DNA of 64,000 bases from Rusavskia elegans (lineage: Eukaryota > Ascomycota > Lecanoromycetes > Teloschistales > Teloschistaceae), in contig SAUG01000035.1 of the NCBI GenBank assembly GCA_011316305.1, forward strand, positions 62,001 to 126,000, written 5' to 3'. Position 1 is the stretch's first letter. Each line of letters opens with the position of its first letter. Shown piece by piece: positions 29,382 through 41,566 of the stretch. A program made the position numbers and the translations under genes. Below the pieces are notes generated by a model that saw only the letters and a list, made by a program, of their open reading frames with translations, did not search any database and had not been told where the DNA came from.

Positions 29382-32300
29382 TGTGGTTGAACATGTCTTT
29401 GGATTTTTGTGACGGTCCTAGTACTGGATGTCGCAAGCTTTTGCTGTTGGACTGTCGTGAAGGGTATTCGACTCCAATTTATGTCGTCGCAGGCCCCCAT
29501 GTCTTCGATGGACCAACGTCTTTGCGGCATTCATTGGCTTGGGAGAAAGCGTCTGTGGGCCAGACTTCCTGTTTGTAGGACCTTTGCATCCAGTGGCTTG
29601 ATTTCCAGATTGCGCGAAGGTGTGCTGCATTTCACGATATCGTAGCCGAACCCGGCCGAGCGAAGAGATGATGATCAAGAGTTTAGCGTATCTCGCAGTT
29701 GCTCGGGGTGATCCTTGGGTTGTAGATCGAGCCATACAGGTTTGGGCCGCAAGCCACGTACACCAGCTGCGAAGAAAGACTCGCCGCGGCCATGGCAATC
29801 GTTCTGTACTGGGTGGGTGTGTCCATGGCATTCCTGCCGTTGGGGAGAAAGCCCCGAACATATGCGCCCGGCGACTCCAACAGTACCGCTCTCTCATGGA
29901 CTGCGGTCTACCATCGAACATCCGATCATGATCTCATTGCTGCAATGATGGTCGCCATTGCATCACTTCGCCCCCCCCCGCGGGGAGAATCTTCGTTCCT
30001 TTGGAAAATTGGTAATGTAGCAAGGGGAGAAGACCTGCCTTAGTTTCCGTGCTCAAACACATGGCCAGATCCAGGATCCAAGATCACACCACTTGCGACC
30101 AAGCTGGGTCGAGAAACAGAACGTATCACCTCATCGAGACCTTCGAAAACCTTTCGCAAATAACATTAGCACATTCGAGCCGCTTCAGGGCTCCAGAGCA
30201 ACACGGCTAGCAATGAAATCTCGTCATCAGATCCGCAAAACCTTTATCCTGTGGCCTGTTTGCGATACTATTGACGATTGACACACCCAATTGCTAGGAA
30301 GGAGGTGGACCAGGCGCGTTTCGAAGCCTTTTGCAGGTCGACAACTTATATCTACCCTTCAGTGGCTGGACCATATCCACATACAACCAATTCCTAGGAC
30401 GGTCTTTGTCTGCGCTGATGCCCTGCGCAGCCGGCACCCAAAGAGCACCCGGACAGGCCTGGATCACATCTTTGTTCCAGTGTGAGCAATGTCCTCGAGC
30501 GAAGTGATGACACAATCAGCTACAATCCAGTCCGTATCTGTGCTTACCTCCCTAATGTTGATCAAAACGACTCTCGTTCGAAGATCTTAACAGATGTTCC
30601 TCTGTAGATTTTGATGGGTAGAATGCCCAGTACGAGGACGCTCGCATTCCCGTGGAAAAAACACACGCCAGGTGCGGCTTCATTATTGCCACCGAAGCAT
30701 TTCGACACGAGGTCGTTGGCAGTCTAGAGTGTTGGGATCTGCGTAGAAGAGCGTGATATGCTATTTACTCCATTGTTTTCCTAGCCAGATTCCTTGAGCT
30801 GCAGCAAACACTGTGCTAAGACGACAGCAAGTCTCCAGAGTTGTCAGCGGCAGATGATGGGGTTTGTATGTTGTAGAGTAATGGTTATGGTAACATCGCC
30901 GGCGCTGATTTCAGGTTTACGTGTCGGCTCGGATAAGGGACGTTACAAACACGATTTCGTGTAGCAGTGTGGTTGTACTTGCATGTCTCTTCCTTCGGCT
31001 GAAGCGGCGGAGTACTTCATGCAAGAGACCTGCGTCTGGCCGGTCAAAGCGGCCGAAAAAGGGAGGTCATATGGCGAATGTGCGGGTTCCATGGATTCCC
31101 ACGTAGCCGAGAAGGGGTGGGGAAGGGAGTGGAGAATCAGTCCGCGTCTGCTGCTGAGTTGGTCTCGTGGTATGTTCTCAAGCATCAAGTTCTCGTACCG
31201 GGTCCGCAAAGCTTTCAGGCACCTTCCCCGGTCTTTCCAATCTTCAAAAAGCAGATGATATGAAGTCATAGAAGGACCTTACCAGCGCGGTATACACTTG
31301 ACACAGCTGGCATTGACCAAGAGAGATATCACTCACCATTTCCTCCTGATCGACATGAGTCGTACCGTCCTTGACCAGTCAAGCGAGGATGTGCAACATT
31401 TTCCTTACGCTGGCCTTGAAATCTTGGGTATTATCGTGTGCTGAGCAGCCTTCCAGAACGGTGGAGAGGAACTGCTACAGACTGAGGTCCCACCCACTCA
31501 GCAAGCTGGACCCGATATCGTCATTCAGAGATGGAAGCGTGTAAATAAAGCCTCGGAGCTGACGATTAAGGAGAGATACATTCCTCCAAAACTCGTGGCA
31601 AAGTCTCCAAGCTCGTTGTCAGAGCGTAAAATGTATATAACGTCCCCGAGAATCCCTATTGACTCCAATGAGCGACTTGCGTGCCTCGATAGACTAGATG
31701 AGGAAGAGCATGTGCAAATCCCGCACGTTCGACACCTGGCACAACATGCAATGGTTCCTGTATGCTTAGCAGAACACAACATAATGTGGGGCTCAGATGT
31801 ATGAGACACCAAGGCCGCACCGTACGTGACACCATATCTCCATTCCGCGGCCGGATCTTCATCTGCCTCATATGTTATCATTTGAAAAGTGTGCATCTGG
31901 TGGTTCAATGTATTTCCATGACGCCAGACGCCAGTCAAGCCAAGCAAGCCTTGAACGTGGCCAAAAAAGCATGAAGAAGAGTTGCACTCTGTATCAAATG
32001 CTATAGGGTTAGCCCTACATCACGTGCTGCTGTCCTAGCTCGCTTGTCCAAACCCATCTTTCCACGTACCCGTTTGTCACTTCAATGCGTGGCGCATTGC
32101 TTGTATTGCTCTCTTCTCTGGTCATGCTGATGTGGACGGAACATTCGACTCTGTTTAGCCAAAGACCGTGGTGATTGAAAACCAGCATTGCCTCTTCAAG
32201 ACAGTGGTTGAGAAAAGAGTATTGTATTCTTTGCTAGAGTACTAAAAGCGTCGATGACTTCTCGAGCCTGGAACGATGAAGAAATCACCTTCAATATCTC

Positions 32301-32969
32301 ACATACATAGTTACTCATGGCGTCTGAAGCGACAGCAAATGGTTTGTTAGCCCATTCCATGAGAATCAACCACATACAGAAATACCCAACAGGCAATTTC
32401 ATGGTTCTCCAGAGTGAACTTACATGCCCCTTGCCTCATCTTTTTTCTCATATTTGCTGCTATTATTATTCAGCCTATGTCGGCTACGGGATCCTTGGCC
32501 CAACTCGTCACCGCTATCCGTATATATATACCCGCCCAAGCGCGTCCATCTCCTCCATTGTCTATGTTTCACCGTCGACAGCCTCGGATACCCGACTACA
32601 AGCGCCCCAGTGAGTTTCGGAAACATCTTGGAACGACTATGGGTGATTGGGAGGTGGAGGTCATGCGATGGTAATGGTGCGGGCTCAGCCGATATACTAT
32701 TTCCGTTTTTGCCAACGTCTAGGAGTACTTTCACCCACGCATCTTATCCATCCAGATGTACCTTGCATGTTCTCCACGTTGTCGTTGAGGTCGTCTTTCG
32801 CCGTTAACGTTCAGTCCATCATTTGGAGCATTATTCGGGTGTTCGTTTGAAAACTTTCTCAACCATCTGGAGGACGTACCGCATTTGAAGCCTCGTCTTG
32901 GTCCTCCACCGATCAATTCCTTGCGCTCTCAACCTGCCTCTTCACAATCCCTTCGATTACCACCGCACC
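29382..32969. other. 3.6-kb stretch without a supported gene
   Basis: Many short frames overlap on both strands. A minus-strand frame at 29683..29880 has protein-like composition (GRNAMDTPTQYRTIAMAAAS) and may be a relic. I could not assign it. Nothing else shows motifs, splice logic or repeats by eye. Confidence 0.4.
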
Positions 32970-33580
32970 ATGACAAGACACGCACCACTCCAGCTTCTTC
33001 TCCTGCTAGTCCCCTTCCTCTTCCTCCTCTGTATTCAGAACACCGCAGCCGAAGCCAACCCCGTCATAATAGCAGACACGGGAAACAAACCTCAACAACA
33101 AAGCGACGGCACAGCTGCAAAATCGAAATCGGGATGGTGGGTAGTCGACCGCTCACCCAGCAACATTCAGCCCCAGGACGCCTGGTGGACTGGCTGCCAA
33201 AATAGAACGTCCGATGACCAGGTATGTGCGTCTTGCATATATATCTTCCCTCCCTCCCTAATCAACTTCTGTGCACGGACTGATACCATCCATCACAGAG
33301 AAACATCACCCTCGCCAACACCGTCACCACCCAAGCCTGCCTCGACTGGTACTACTGGGGCGGCCTCAAAGACAATTGGTCCGGTACCGTCTGCAACAAC
33401 ATGGGCTTTTACCGAGGCGCCGCAGACGACTACAAAGATTCGGCGGCGTGCTATGAGAAGTGCTATGGGTGCTTGACGCAGAGTATTCAGGCTGGGGCGG
33501 TGAATGCGATTTGTCGCGATGGGCATGGGTACGGGGTTCAGAAATTGTTGCAAGGCGAAGAGGAGGTGCCGAACAAGTGA
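32970..33580 (+). CDS. small cysteine-rich secreted protein
   Basis: Exons 32970..33221 and 33299..33580 with a 77-nt intron (GTATGT donor, CACAG acceptor). The 177-residue product has a strong signal peptide (MTRHAPLQLLLLLVPFLFLL), a polar linker, then WWTGCQNRTSDDQ joined to RNITLANTVTTQACLDWYYW. Later blocks are GTVCNNMGFYRG, ACYEKCYGCL and AICRDGHGYG. The mature part has eight cysteines, several in CxxxCxxC-like spacing, so disulphides are likely. Two potential N-glycosylation sites are present. I do not recognise a named family. Small size, secretion and cysteine content fit an apoplastic fungal protein, with function unknown. Confidence 0.68.
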
Positions 33581-35521
33581 GTTTTGGTTTCCTCCTTATC
33601 TTTCTTCTCTTGGTGACAAAATTGGATGAGCGGCCGTTGTGGGTGCGGAGAGGAGAGGGAGGGAATGAAGAGGAGTAATGAAACGATGAGAGAAGATGGA
33701 AGAGAAGCACGATGAGACATGTTAAGGAGAATGGGGCGGCCAGAGACCCTTAGTCAGATAGCGCTGGTTATCTTGCGCTTGCATGGAAAAACAAATGCTG
33801 ACATTTTCGAACCTCAACAGCCAGGGACCCAACTGCTGGATCGGGTTTCAGCCGCAGCCGCCACCTTGACAACGCGGAAGGAAGCGTTCGTACCCAGGGC
33901 CGTTAGCAGAGACACCGAACGTCTGCACTGGGCGTTCACAGGGGCAAGGAGGGTCGAGGTGGCGTCGAAGTATCGGTGCTGGATTGGACGCTGTTAAATG
34001 TCATATTTATCCATCTTTGCGTGGACCGTGTATTCTCCAATTCGGGCTTTGTTCGAAGGATACGACGTCTTTGATGTGCCCTTCGATGGAGCAGCCATGG
34101 TAGACGGACATGTTGTATGGAATATTGGGACCAAGTGATGTGGGAAACCACGAGCAATACTTTTCTCTGGACCTATGTAGCCTCCCACACTCGGCAACAA
34201 GCAATCATCTAAACAAAACTCGTAAAGATGCAGCTTCCAGCCAACGAACTTTTTGTCTGGCCCAGGACGTTCCGTAGCGAGAAGGTCGATCGGATTTTTG
34301 GGTGACCCCGGCAGCAGCGAAGTGTCAGCAGTGCATGCATGGACTTGGTCAAGCTCCCAATTGTTGCCTACCCGAGTCTTAGATTTCCACAGCATCGTTC
34401 ATCGGCAACTCAGTTCGCGTGTCGTCAGCTATCGTATGAGCCATCGAGTCGCCTGCCACCAAAGGATCCTTGGGGTGCAAGCACGCTCTCCAGTTATTGG
34501 TTTACCCTTCTCCTACCGAGTCGACTCTCCGGAAGGCGCTGGCACAGCGATGACGTCTGCCGCCGACTGTGTCTGCTCTTTCTCCATCTCTTCATTGAGC
34601 CGATTCATGTGCGGCAGCCATCCGTATCCAGTGAGTGAAGACAGGGTATATGGTGGTAACGGTTGATGGCGGTACGACATTACACTCGGAAGAGCATGAT
34701 AGATGCCGCACCATCGGGCTGGCTTATAGGTTGTTTGGGAGAGTCCTCTTGGCTCTTGGGATGTCGTGACGCTCGAGGTGGCTTTCAGTCATTGTTCGAA
34801 TGGCTGGTCTGATGAAGCTGTTTCACCCTGACGAGACAAGACTCCCCTCCGACCGAGGCAGTGGAAATCTAGACTCATTTACGTAAGTGCAAGCCGTGTG
34901 AAACATGCGCCGAGTCGACAGAGTTGGTCTGCGGCTAGTTGCTTGCAGAGCTCGGACGAGGAATATCCGGTCGAAGTCCACGTGCGGCTACTATTGGAAC
35001 ATGAGGTGGAAGCGGCAGCGTGCTCGGATAGTCGACTGGTCGCCTCATGATCGAAGACTAGGGGTCCTCCGTCTGGGCATGGTCTGGTATCAAAGCGAAG
35101 GAACGGGATGTTGAGAGAGACGGACGTTAAGAAACGTTCTCGGTTGAAGAAAAAGGAGAAGGGCGGATTGAATTCCGATCAAGGGGCTTGGCCCGAGCGC
35201 TTGTGTTTAGCGCGCAGCAAGAAACAAGTTACGGTTAAGGTCGTCTCACGTCTCATCCAAACGGTCGACCGATTCGATTATTGCACGACTTTCTGAATCC
35301 GGGGTGCAGAATGCGCTTCTGACATCCCCACAGCCCACAATAATCGCATAGGATATTCAATTTACCCACTAGCACTTACTGCTGCATTGCACCAGTCTGT
35401 TCCGGCGCGGCAAGGTCCCGAAGAAAGAAAAAGAATTTTTCCTGCCATTGACCACTACCACAAAATCCTCGATCAATCGCAATGCCCTCTGCAGCACCAC
35501 TCCCCTCTTTCAGTGCCAAGG
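33581..35521. other. intergenic, no supported gene
   Basis: About 1.9 kb. A 133-codon minus frame (33994..34395) and a plus frame at 33719..33997 are open but show no recognisable motif. The region just left of 35522 is the SYG1 promoter and leader; an in-frame ATG at 35482 belongs to a different frame from the protein. Confidence 0.45.
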
Positions 35522-38500
35522 ATGAAATTCGCAAGGTGCGCTGTTTGACCATTGCTTATTAGTGCCCCTAATTGACCTTGTTAGGGAGTTGGAGCAGGAC
35601 CTGGTGCCAGAATGGAGAGCCAAATACCTCGACTACAAGGTCAATCGCTTCCCCTCATACATCTGGCCAACACTCCAACTAACACCGACTACAGACCGGG
35701 AAGAAAAAAGTCAAGGCAATTGCGAGGGCGCTCCGCACCGTCAATTACACCCCTAAAACGCCTGCTCGACACGCCCCCACCAGCCTTCTGGCCGGTGGTG
35801 CCTGGCAAAGCCCCATCAGGGCTCGGAACAACAGTGACACTCTTCAAGTTGCCTCTCAACATCTGGGTCCGACTCCAATCAGCACTCCTGCTGCTACTCC
35901 GAACCCAGAACAAGCCAATGCAGGCCATGAACCAAGCTGGGGAACGCAGGGCGACGTCGAAGCGGGAAAACACACTCCTACCAAGGCAACCCCCGTCCCT
36001 ATCAAGCACAATACGCCTTTTCAGGGCTCTGCACGGGACTCCAGTACCGCGTGGGATAGTGGCGCCATCACAAACTACGGCAGCATTGTTTCAACCCCCC
36101 CGGCAAACGTTCCTCCATTCCGCCCGCCCTCGCTCGAGCTTCCCGATCCCGCATTGCCACCTGATGGAGAATCATTCGCCCGCCACAATCGAGCTTGGTG
36201 TCAGAACTCGGCGAACCCATACGTCACACCCAACTTTCATCACACCACCAACACCAATGTCCATCCCTACGAAGTTGGAGCGACGCATACTCCGATGAAA
36301 GCTTCGACCGCTCTACTGCATCGGCATCGAAACGTGTTCAAGCCTAGGCGAACAGCTTCCAATCCGAATGGCAGTGCGACTCCCGATCGCCCACGCCTCA
36401 TCCGACGTATCTTCTCCACGACCCATGCCGAGTCGCCGCACATTGGCGATGTACCCTTGGCGGGGTATAAGGAATTGGATACCCGACAAGCCGAATTCGA
36501 AAAATTCCTTGATTCCGAGCTAGAAAAGATTGAATCGTTCTACAAGGCAAAGGAGCATGAAGCTGGTGAGAGGCTACTCGTGCTCCGACAGCAACTCCAC
36601 GAGATGCGGGACCGTCGGGTTGAAGAAGTTCAGGCGATGCAGAGAGCCAAGGATCATCATAAACGCGAGCAGGACAGGCTACGCGCCGAAGGAAATGACG
36701 GCGTGGGCAGTACCCTGACTGCAAATGGTCCTACACTTGACTGGAGGCATCCAATCAATGGTGTCATTGGTGTGGTTCATCACGTCGGTAAAAATAGCAA
36801 AGCACTGGCCAAGATGGAACCCACCGATGTGAGTCCGAAAGTGACAGATATCCAGGCTCAGATGAATCGTCAAGACTTCGAACGGCGGCCCACCCATACG
36901 GACGAGGTGCCCTATCGTTCTGCAAAGCGGAAGTTGAGATTGGCTCTGCAGGAATTCTACCGGGGCCTAGAACTCCTGAAGTCATACGCTTTGGTTAATC
37001 GGACTGCATTTCGCAAGTTGAACAAGAAGTATGACAAAGTTGTCAAAGCCAGACCGACTGGACGATTCATGACCGAAAAAGTGAACAAGGCTTGGTTCGT
37101 CCAGAGCGAAGTCTTGGAGGGTCGGATTGTTGCCGTCGAAGATCTGTACGCCAGATATTTCGAGCGTGGTAATCACAAGTTAGCTGTTGGGAAACTCCGA
37201 AGCAAGAGCAATAGAGCGAGCGATCACAACGGCAGCGTATTCCGGAACGGACTATTGCTTTCCGCAGGAGCAGTCTTTGGCATCCAGGGGCTAATCTATG
37301 GGTCGGCACATCTGAAGCATCATGATGCCACCGTCAGGGTTCTATCAAGTTACCTACTACAGGTGCGTCCACATAAATACTCCTTTCACGATGGTGGCCG
37401 AAATCTCAAACAGCTTAACATAGATACTAACCACATTCTTCCAGATCTACGGTGGCTACTCTTTGGCGCTACTTTTGGTGCTGCTCTTCTGCCTTGACTG
37501 TAGGATATGGGTCAAGGCAAAGATCAATTATGTCTTCATTTTTGAATTCGATCCGCGCCACAACCTGGACTGGCATCAGTTATGCGAGGTAATGAGCCTC
37601 CTGTCTCCGCAGAGAGGTGTCACTAATCTGGAACGGCAGCTTCCTTGCCTTTTGTGCTTACTTCTCGGCATGACTTTGTGGCTGAACTTCCAGCAGAGTG
37701 TAGACAATGCCATGTTTTTGTATTGGCCAGTGGTCCTTGCCGGTATCAGTGCACTCATTCTTTTCTTTCCAGCGCCGGTATTGTATCATAAAAGCAGGGC
37801 GTGGTGGGCATACTCTAACGTACGTCAGAAAGCCATGAACAGAAGTGTTGCTGACTTGTACCGTAGTTCCGACTCCTTCTCGCCGGCATCTATCCGGTTG
37901 AGTTTCGAGATTTTTTTCTTGGAGACATGTTCTGTTCGTTGACATATGCCATGGGCGTAAGTGCGGTCTCAAAGCCTGCTAAAGAGTCCAAGGGCTAATT
38001 ACCGCCAGAATATTGAGCTTTTCTTCTGCCTGTATGCCAATCAGTGGGATAATCCTGGGCAGTGCAACTCTACGCACTCCCGACTCCTTGGTTTCTTTTC
38101 TACACTTCCGGGCATTTGGAGAGGCTTGCAATGTTTGCGGCGTTACTATGATACCCGGAATGCGTTTCCTCATCTAGTCAATTTCGGTAAATATTCCTTC
38201 ACGATCCTCTGCTACATGACTTTGAGTCTGTATCGGATCGATCAGACCTTTCGACTAAAAGCGTTGTTCATTGCGTGTGCGACCGTGAATGCGGTCTACT
38301 GCTGTAGGTTGATGAATCATCCTTCGACCGCATTTCGCTGACGACTTGTTTAGCTATTTGGGATCTTGCCATGGATTGGAGTATACCTCATGACCCGGCA
38401 TGTTGTGGCAGATTGACTGACGATATCAGGTCTCGGCAACCCCTATGCCCAACACCCCTTCCTGCGGGAGGTTCTCGGCTACAAAAAGGCATGGTACTAC

Positions 38501-39175
38501 TACGTGGCCATGGCCATTGATCCGATTTTACGCTTCAATTGGATATTCTACGTCATCTTCGGCAAAGAGATCCAACACTCCGCTCTCTTATCATTCATAA
38601 TCAGTCTTTCCGAAGTGGGCCGTCGAGCCATGTGGACGTTGTTCCGAGTGGAAAACGAACATTGCACGAACGTTGGTCGCTTCCGGGCTTCGAGGGACGT
38701 GCCATTACCCTACGACATCGCCATGCCCTCCCCCTCGGCGGTCGAGGAGAGCCGCGATCAATTTGCAATCCACATGGACGGAGCCGAACCAGGGCGGTTG
38801 CACCGTACGGGGTCTCAGATGGCTTCTGGTGCTCAAGTCACTCCTGACCCTAGCCAAACAGGGTCGGGATCGTTGCGCCGACGACCGGGGAGTACAGCAG
38901 CAATCCCATCGCCTATGCAGCGTGGAATTGCGCGCGTGGGCACGATCATGACGGAAGCTCACGCGCAAGACTTTGAGCGCAAACGGCGGCCTGGCGGGAC
39001 GCCACTCGAGCGACAGGCTACGTATGAAGGCAGACATCAGGGCAAGGCGGAGGAGGCAGAAGGTCTGGATAGTGACTCGGAGGACGATGCCAATAGTGAG
39101 GGAGACGAAGAAACCGAAGAAGCCAGGTTGAGGGTTGATGATATATTGGACAGGAGGAGGAGTGCGACCGAGTAG
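35522..39175 (+). CDS. SYG1: SYG1/XPR1-type phosphate exporter with SPX and EXS domains
   Basis: Nine exons: 35522..35535, 35585..35639, 35695..37362, 37445..37588, 37640..37819, 37867..37956, 38009..38303, 38354..38380 and 38430..39175. They join in frame to 1072 residues. The start at 35522 is decided by the splice that yields MKFARELEQDLVPEWRAKYL, the canonical SPX opening. The SPX domain is interrupted by a long Pro/Thr-rich insert (residues about 40-240). It then continues with FEKFLDSELEKIESFYKAKE and a late helix PYRSAKRKLRLALQEFYRGL. Several membrane segments follow and then the EXS domain, including FRLLLAGIYPVEFRDFFLGD, NIELFFCLYANQW and SRLLGFFSTLPGIWR. The acidic tail is low-complexity. 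The SPX part senses inositol pyrophosphates and the EXS part exports phosphate at the plasma membrane or Golgi. Confidence 0.93.
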
Positions 39176-40111
39176 ATGTTGGGTTGTCAATGTGATTTCG
39201 ATAGGACTTGTAAATACATCCGCTCTTCCCCTTTCTCGCCAACAGTGCATACAATAGCATCATATGGTTCTGACTATTCCTATGGTTGCAATCATGCGTG
39301 ACCGGAGGATGAACGTGTCAATCGTAGGGGTCTCAGCTGCACTTTCGATTGAGACGGTAACAATAAGAGGTTGAATATGCTATTTTTGTACCGACGAATG
39401 TTACATCGAAAAGGGTTAGTGGTTACCTAAGCCATTCCGGATTAGCGTAACACCGAAATACCCCCATCGAGTTAAGCTCCCGTGGTCCCGAAGCTGCATT
39501 CGGATTCGATCGTTTCCGTCGACCAATCAGCGAACTGTTCTTTTCTTCTTTCAGCTGGCGGTCATCGTTTACACAAAGACCGGTCTTGATGGTTGTTGTT
39601 GCAGTCTGCACGCAGTTGGTTGTATTTCCGAAGCTGGCCTTCGACGGCGAGACTGCCGTCCTTTGTTGACCGTGCACCCTGGTGACGAAACCATACGTCT
39701 TTCCATTGCGCGCGTCTTTGTCACACTCATGTCAGGGAACTCCTCGCAATCAATACAAAACCATTAGACCACTGTATCGACGCCGCTAGGAATTGAAGCC
39801 AGTACCTTAATGATTAAATACTATCGACTCTTGCCCCTTGGTTGCAACCACGATACGGAGTATCGGTGTAACGACAAAATCAGCAAGCCACCAAATATCC
39901 ACTCGGGCAGCCCGAGCTTTTAATAGTACATACGGTACTCTATCTTATCCGCTTGGCTTCTTTGCATGTGCCAAGGCGAAGCCCGAGCGGATCGCAGCCT
40001 TATCAAACGCCTCGAGAGCAATACAACATACTTGAGGGCACTGATCACCAGCGTCTTTTTCGCTCTTCCCTCAAGCTCTGCCTGACAAGTTCATACCAGC
40101 TGGTTGAAACC
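39176..40111. other. intergenic between SYG1 and the next gene
   Basis: About 940 bp. It contains the 3' end of SYG1 and the leader and promoter of the following gene. The long frame of the next gene is open from 39953, but the first Met in frame is at 40112, so this part is taken as 5' leader. Confidence 0.5.
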
Positions 40112-41236
40112 ATGGTCGACGTCGGGCCCGCCAATGCATTTCACTTCCCGTCTAGAAAGCCTGTGCCAGCCCCTCACCCTGGCACCAACGGCAACAGAAT
40201 ACACCAGCTGAACAGGTTCCTTCCTGACGTCGACCATTCTCGCACACCTCCGTCCACCTCTTCTCCCTACGTGCCCTACTCACGAACATCCACCCAATCG
40301 ACAGGCTCACCCTACAACAAGAATACCAACAGCAATGCTGCTCCCTTGTCCCGCCGCACCCCCTCCACCTCAACCACGTCGACTTCCAATACCAGCCATG
40401 GCCCCTCGCGGGCATCATCCACCATATCGAATCCTCTCAGTCGTACATCCTCCGCCCGCTCTGGACAGTCCATCAACTCCTCCAGCTACGTCGCCCTCAT
40501 GCGCAAGCAGAAAGCCACCGTCTGGTGTGACCGTGCCCAACACGAAGATCCTCGAATCCTGGCGCAGCAAAAGGCCGCCAAGCTGAGGGCCGCCCGAGAA
40601 GTCTCCGGTGGCGGCGGCAACGCCATCGGCCGAACCAGCACCAGCGGCAGCCTGGGCAGCGGCAGTCTGGGCGTCCGAAGCAAGATCAGGCACCATGGCA
40701 TGCAAAAGGCCGCCGGCTACAGTTACGGCAACATGCTGGGCGGCGGGGGAGTCCCCTTGCGCCTGAGTGCGACCGAGGTCGGAGATGAAGGCTCACCGAG
40801 GTTGGCCACCGACAATGGCAGAGAGCTGCAGCAGAGAGTCAATAGTGGGAGGAGCTCGATGGGCAGCAACCAATGGTTGAATACTGGCAGCCAACAAGGC
40901 CATCGATACAGCGAAGGAAGCACGCCCACGAGCGGGGCAGGAGGTAGCATCAACGGAGAGGCCAATATCCCAGAGCTGGAAGAGACGCCCGTCCCACGAG
41001 ATCACCCAAACTCACACGGTTACTTCGACCTCGAATCGGCCGCTGCGGCGAGGAAAAGCACGAGTTCGAGTGAGACGGAGTTTGGGGATGTTGGTCAATT
41101 GCAAGCTCCGCCAGCAGCGGGGAGCGCGAAGAAGGAGGAGGGGAAGAGTGCGGAGGAATTGAGGAGAAGGGGCAGCGTGGATGAGAGGGCCAATACCATG
41201 ACCGGGGTCAGATTATTCGTGGCCAATCCAGATTAA
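40112..41236 (+). CDS. conserved disordered protein with YVALMRKQKATVWCDRAQHEDP motif
   Basis: Single exon, 374 residues from the Met at 40112 (MVDVGPANAFHFPSRKPVPA). Most of it is Ser/Thr/Gly/Asn-rich and predicted disordered. One block stands out near residue 125: SSYVALMRKQKATVWCDRAQ followed by HEDPRILAQQKAAKLRAARE, which looks like a short conserved helix with a single Cys. I believe this block recurs in ascomycete hypothetical proteins, but I cannot attach a function. The C-terminal third is acidic and Lys/Glu-rich. The last 150 bp are strikingly G-rich on the coding strand. Confidence 0.65.
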   Translation: MVDVGPANAFHFPSRKPVPAPHPGTNGNRIHQLNRFLPDVDHSRTPPSTSSPYVPYSRTSTQSTGSPYNKNTNSNAAPLSRRTPSTSTTSTSNTSHGPSRASSTISNPLSRTSSARSGQSINSSSYVALMRKQKATVWCDRAQHEDPRILAQQKAAKLRAAREVSGGGGNAIGRTSTSGSLGSGSLGVRSKIRHHGMQKAAGYSYGNMLGGGGVPLRLSATEVGDEGSPRLATDNGRELQQRVNSGRSSMGSNQWLNTGSQQGHRYSEGSTPTSGAGGSINGEANIPELEETPVPRDHPNSHGYFDLESAAAARKSTSSSETEFGDVGQLQAPPAAGSAKKEEGKSAEELRRRGSVDERANTMTGVRLFVANPD

Positions 41237-41566
41237 TGGGCGGAGGGGAAGGATTACAAGAGTTGATAGCATACCATGTCACGAATTCCATTGTTCTACT
41301 ACGATGGATTGACAAGCCTATTTGAGGACTGCATTCGTGCAATGCGTCCAAGGAAAATTCACACATGGAGCAATAATGATGCTGCATCTTACTCTAAAGG
41401 GAACGACATTAAGTTGGTATGCACGGGCCAAGGGGAAATATTATATTGAAGGGGCGCTAACTTCGGAAGCTAAGGTAGCCACAGCTTGCATCAATCCACA
41501 CTCGAATTTTTCTCGAGCTCGTCTCTTTTTTGACCTCCTGTCTTCGACATCTCAATTGAGTCTCCA
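41237..41566. other. intergenic upstream of the oxidosqualene cyclase
   Basis: 330 bp between two plus-strand genes. It probably holds the terminator of the upstream gene and the promoter of the cyclase. No other feature is seen. Confidence 0.5.

Noticed and set aside
29683..29880. Minus-strand frame with GRNAMDTPTQ and YVACGPNLYG
   Set aside because: It is preceded by an in-frame stop, is short, and matches no family I can name. It is kept only as a possible relic.
35482..35535. ATG at 35482 as start of SYG1
   Set aside because: That frame does not splice to the SPX coding frame. The ATG at 35522 gives MKFARELEQD after a 49-nt intron, the canonical opening.
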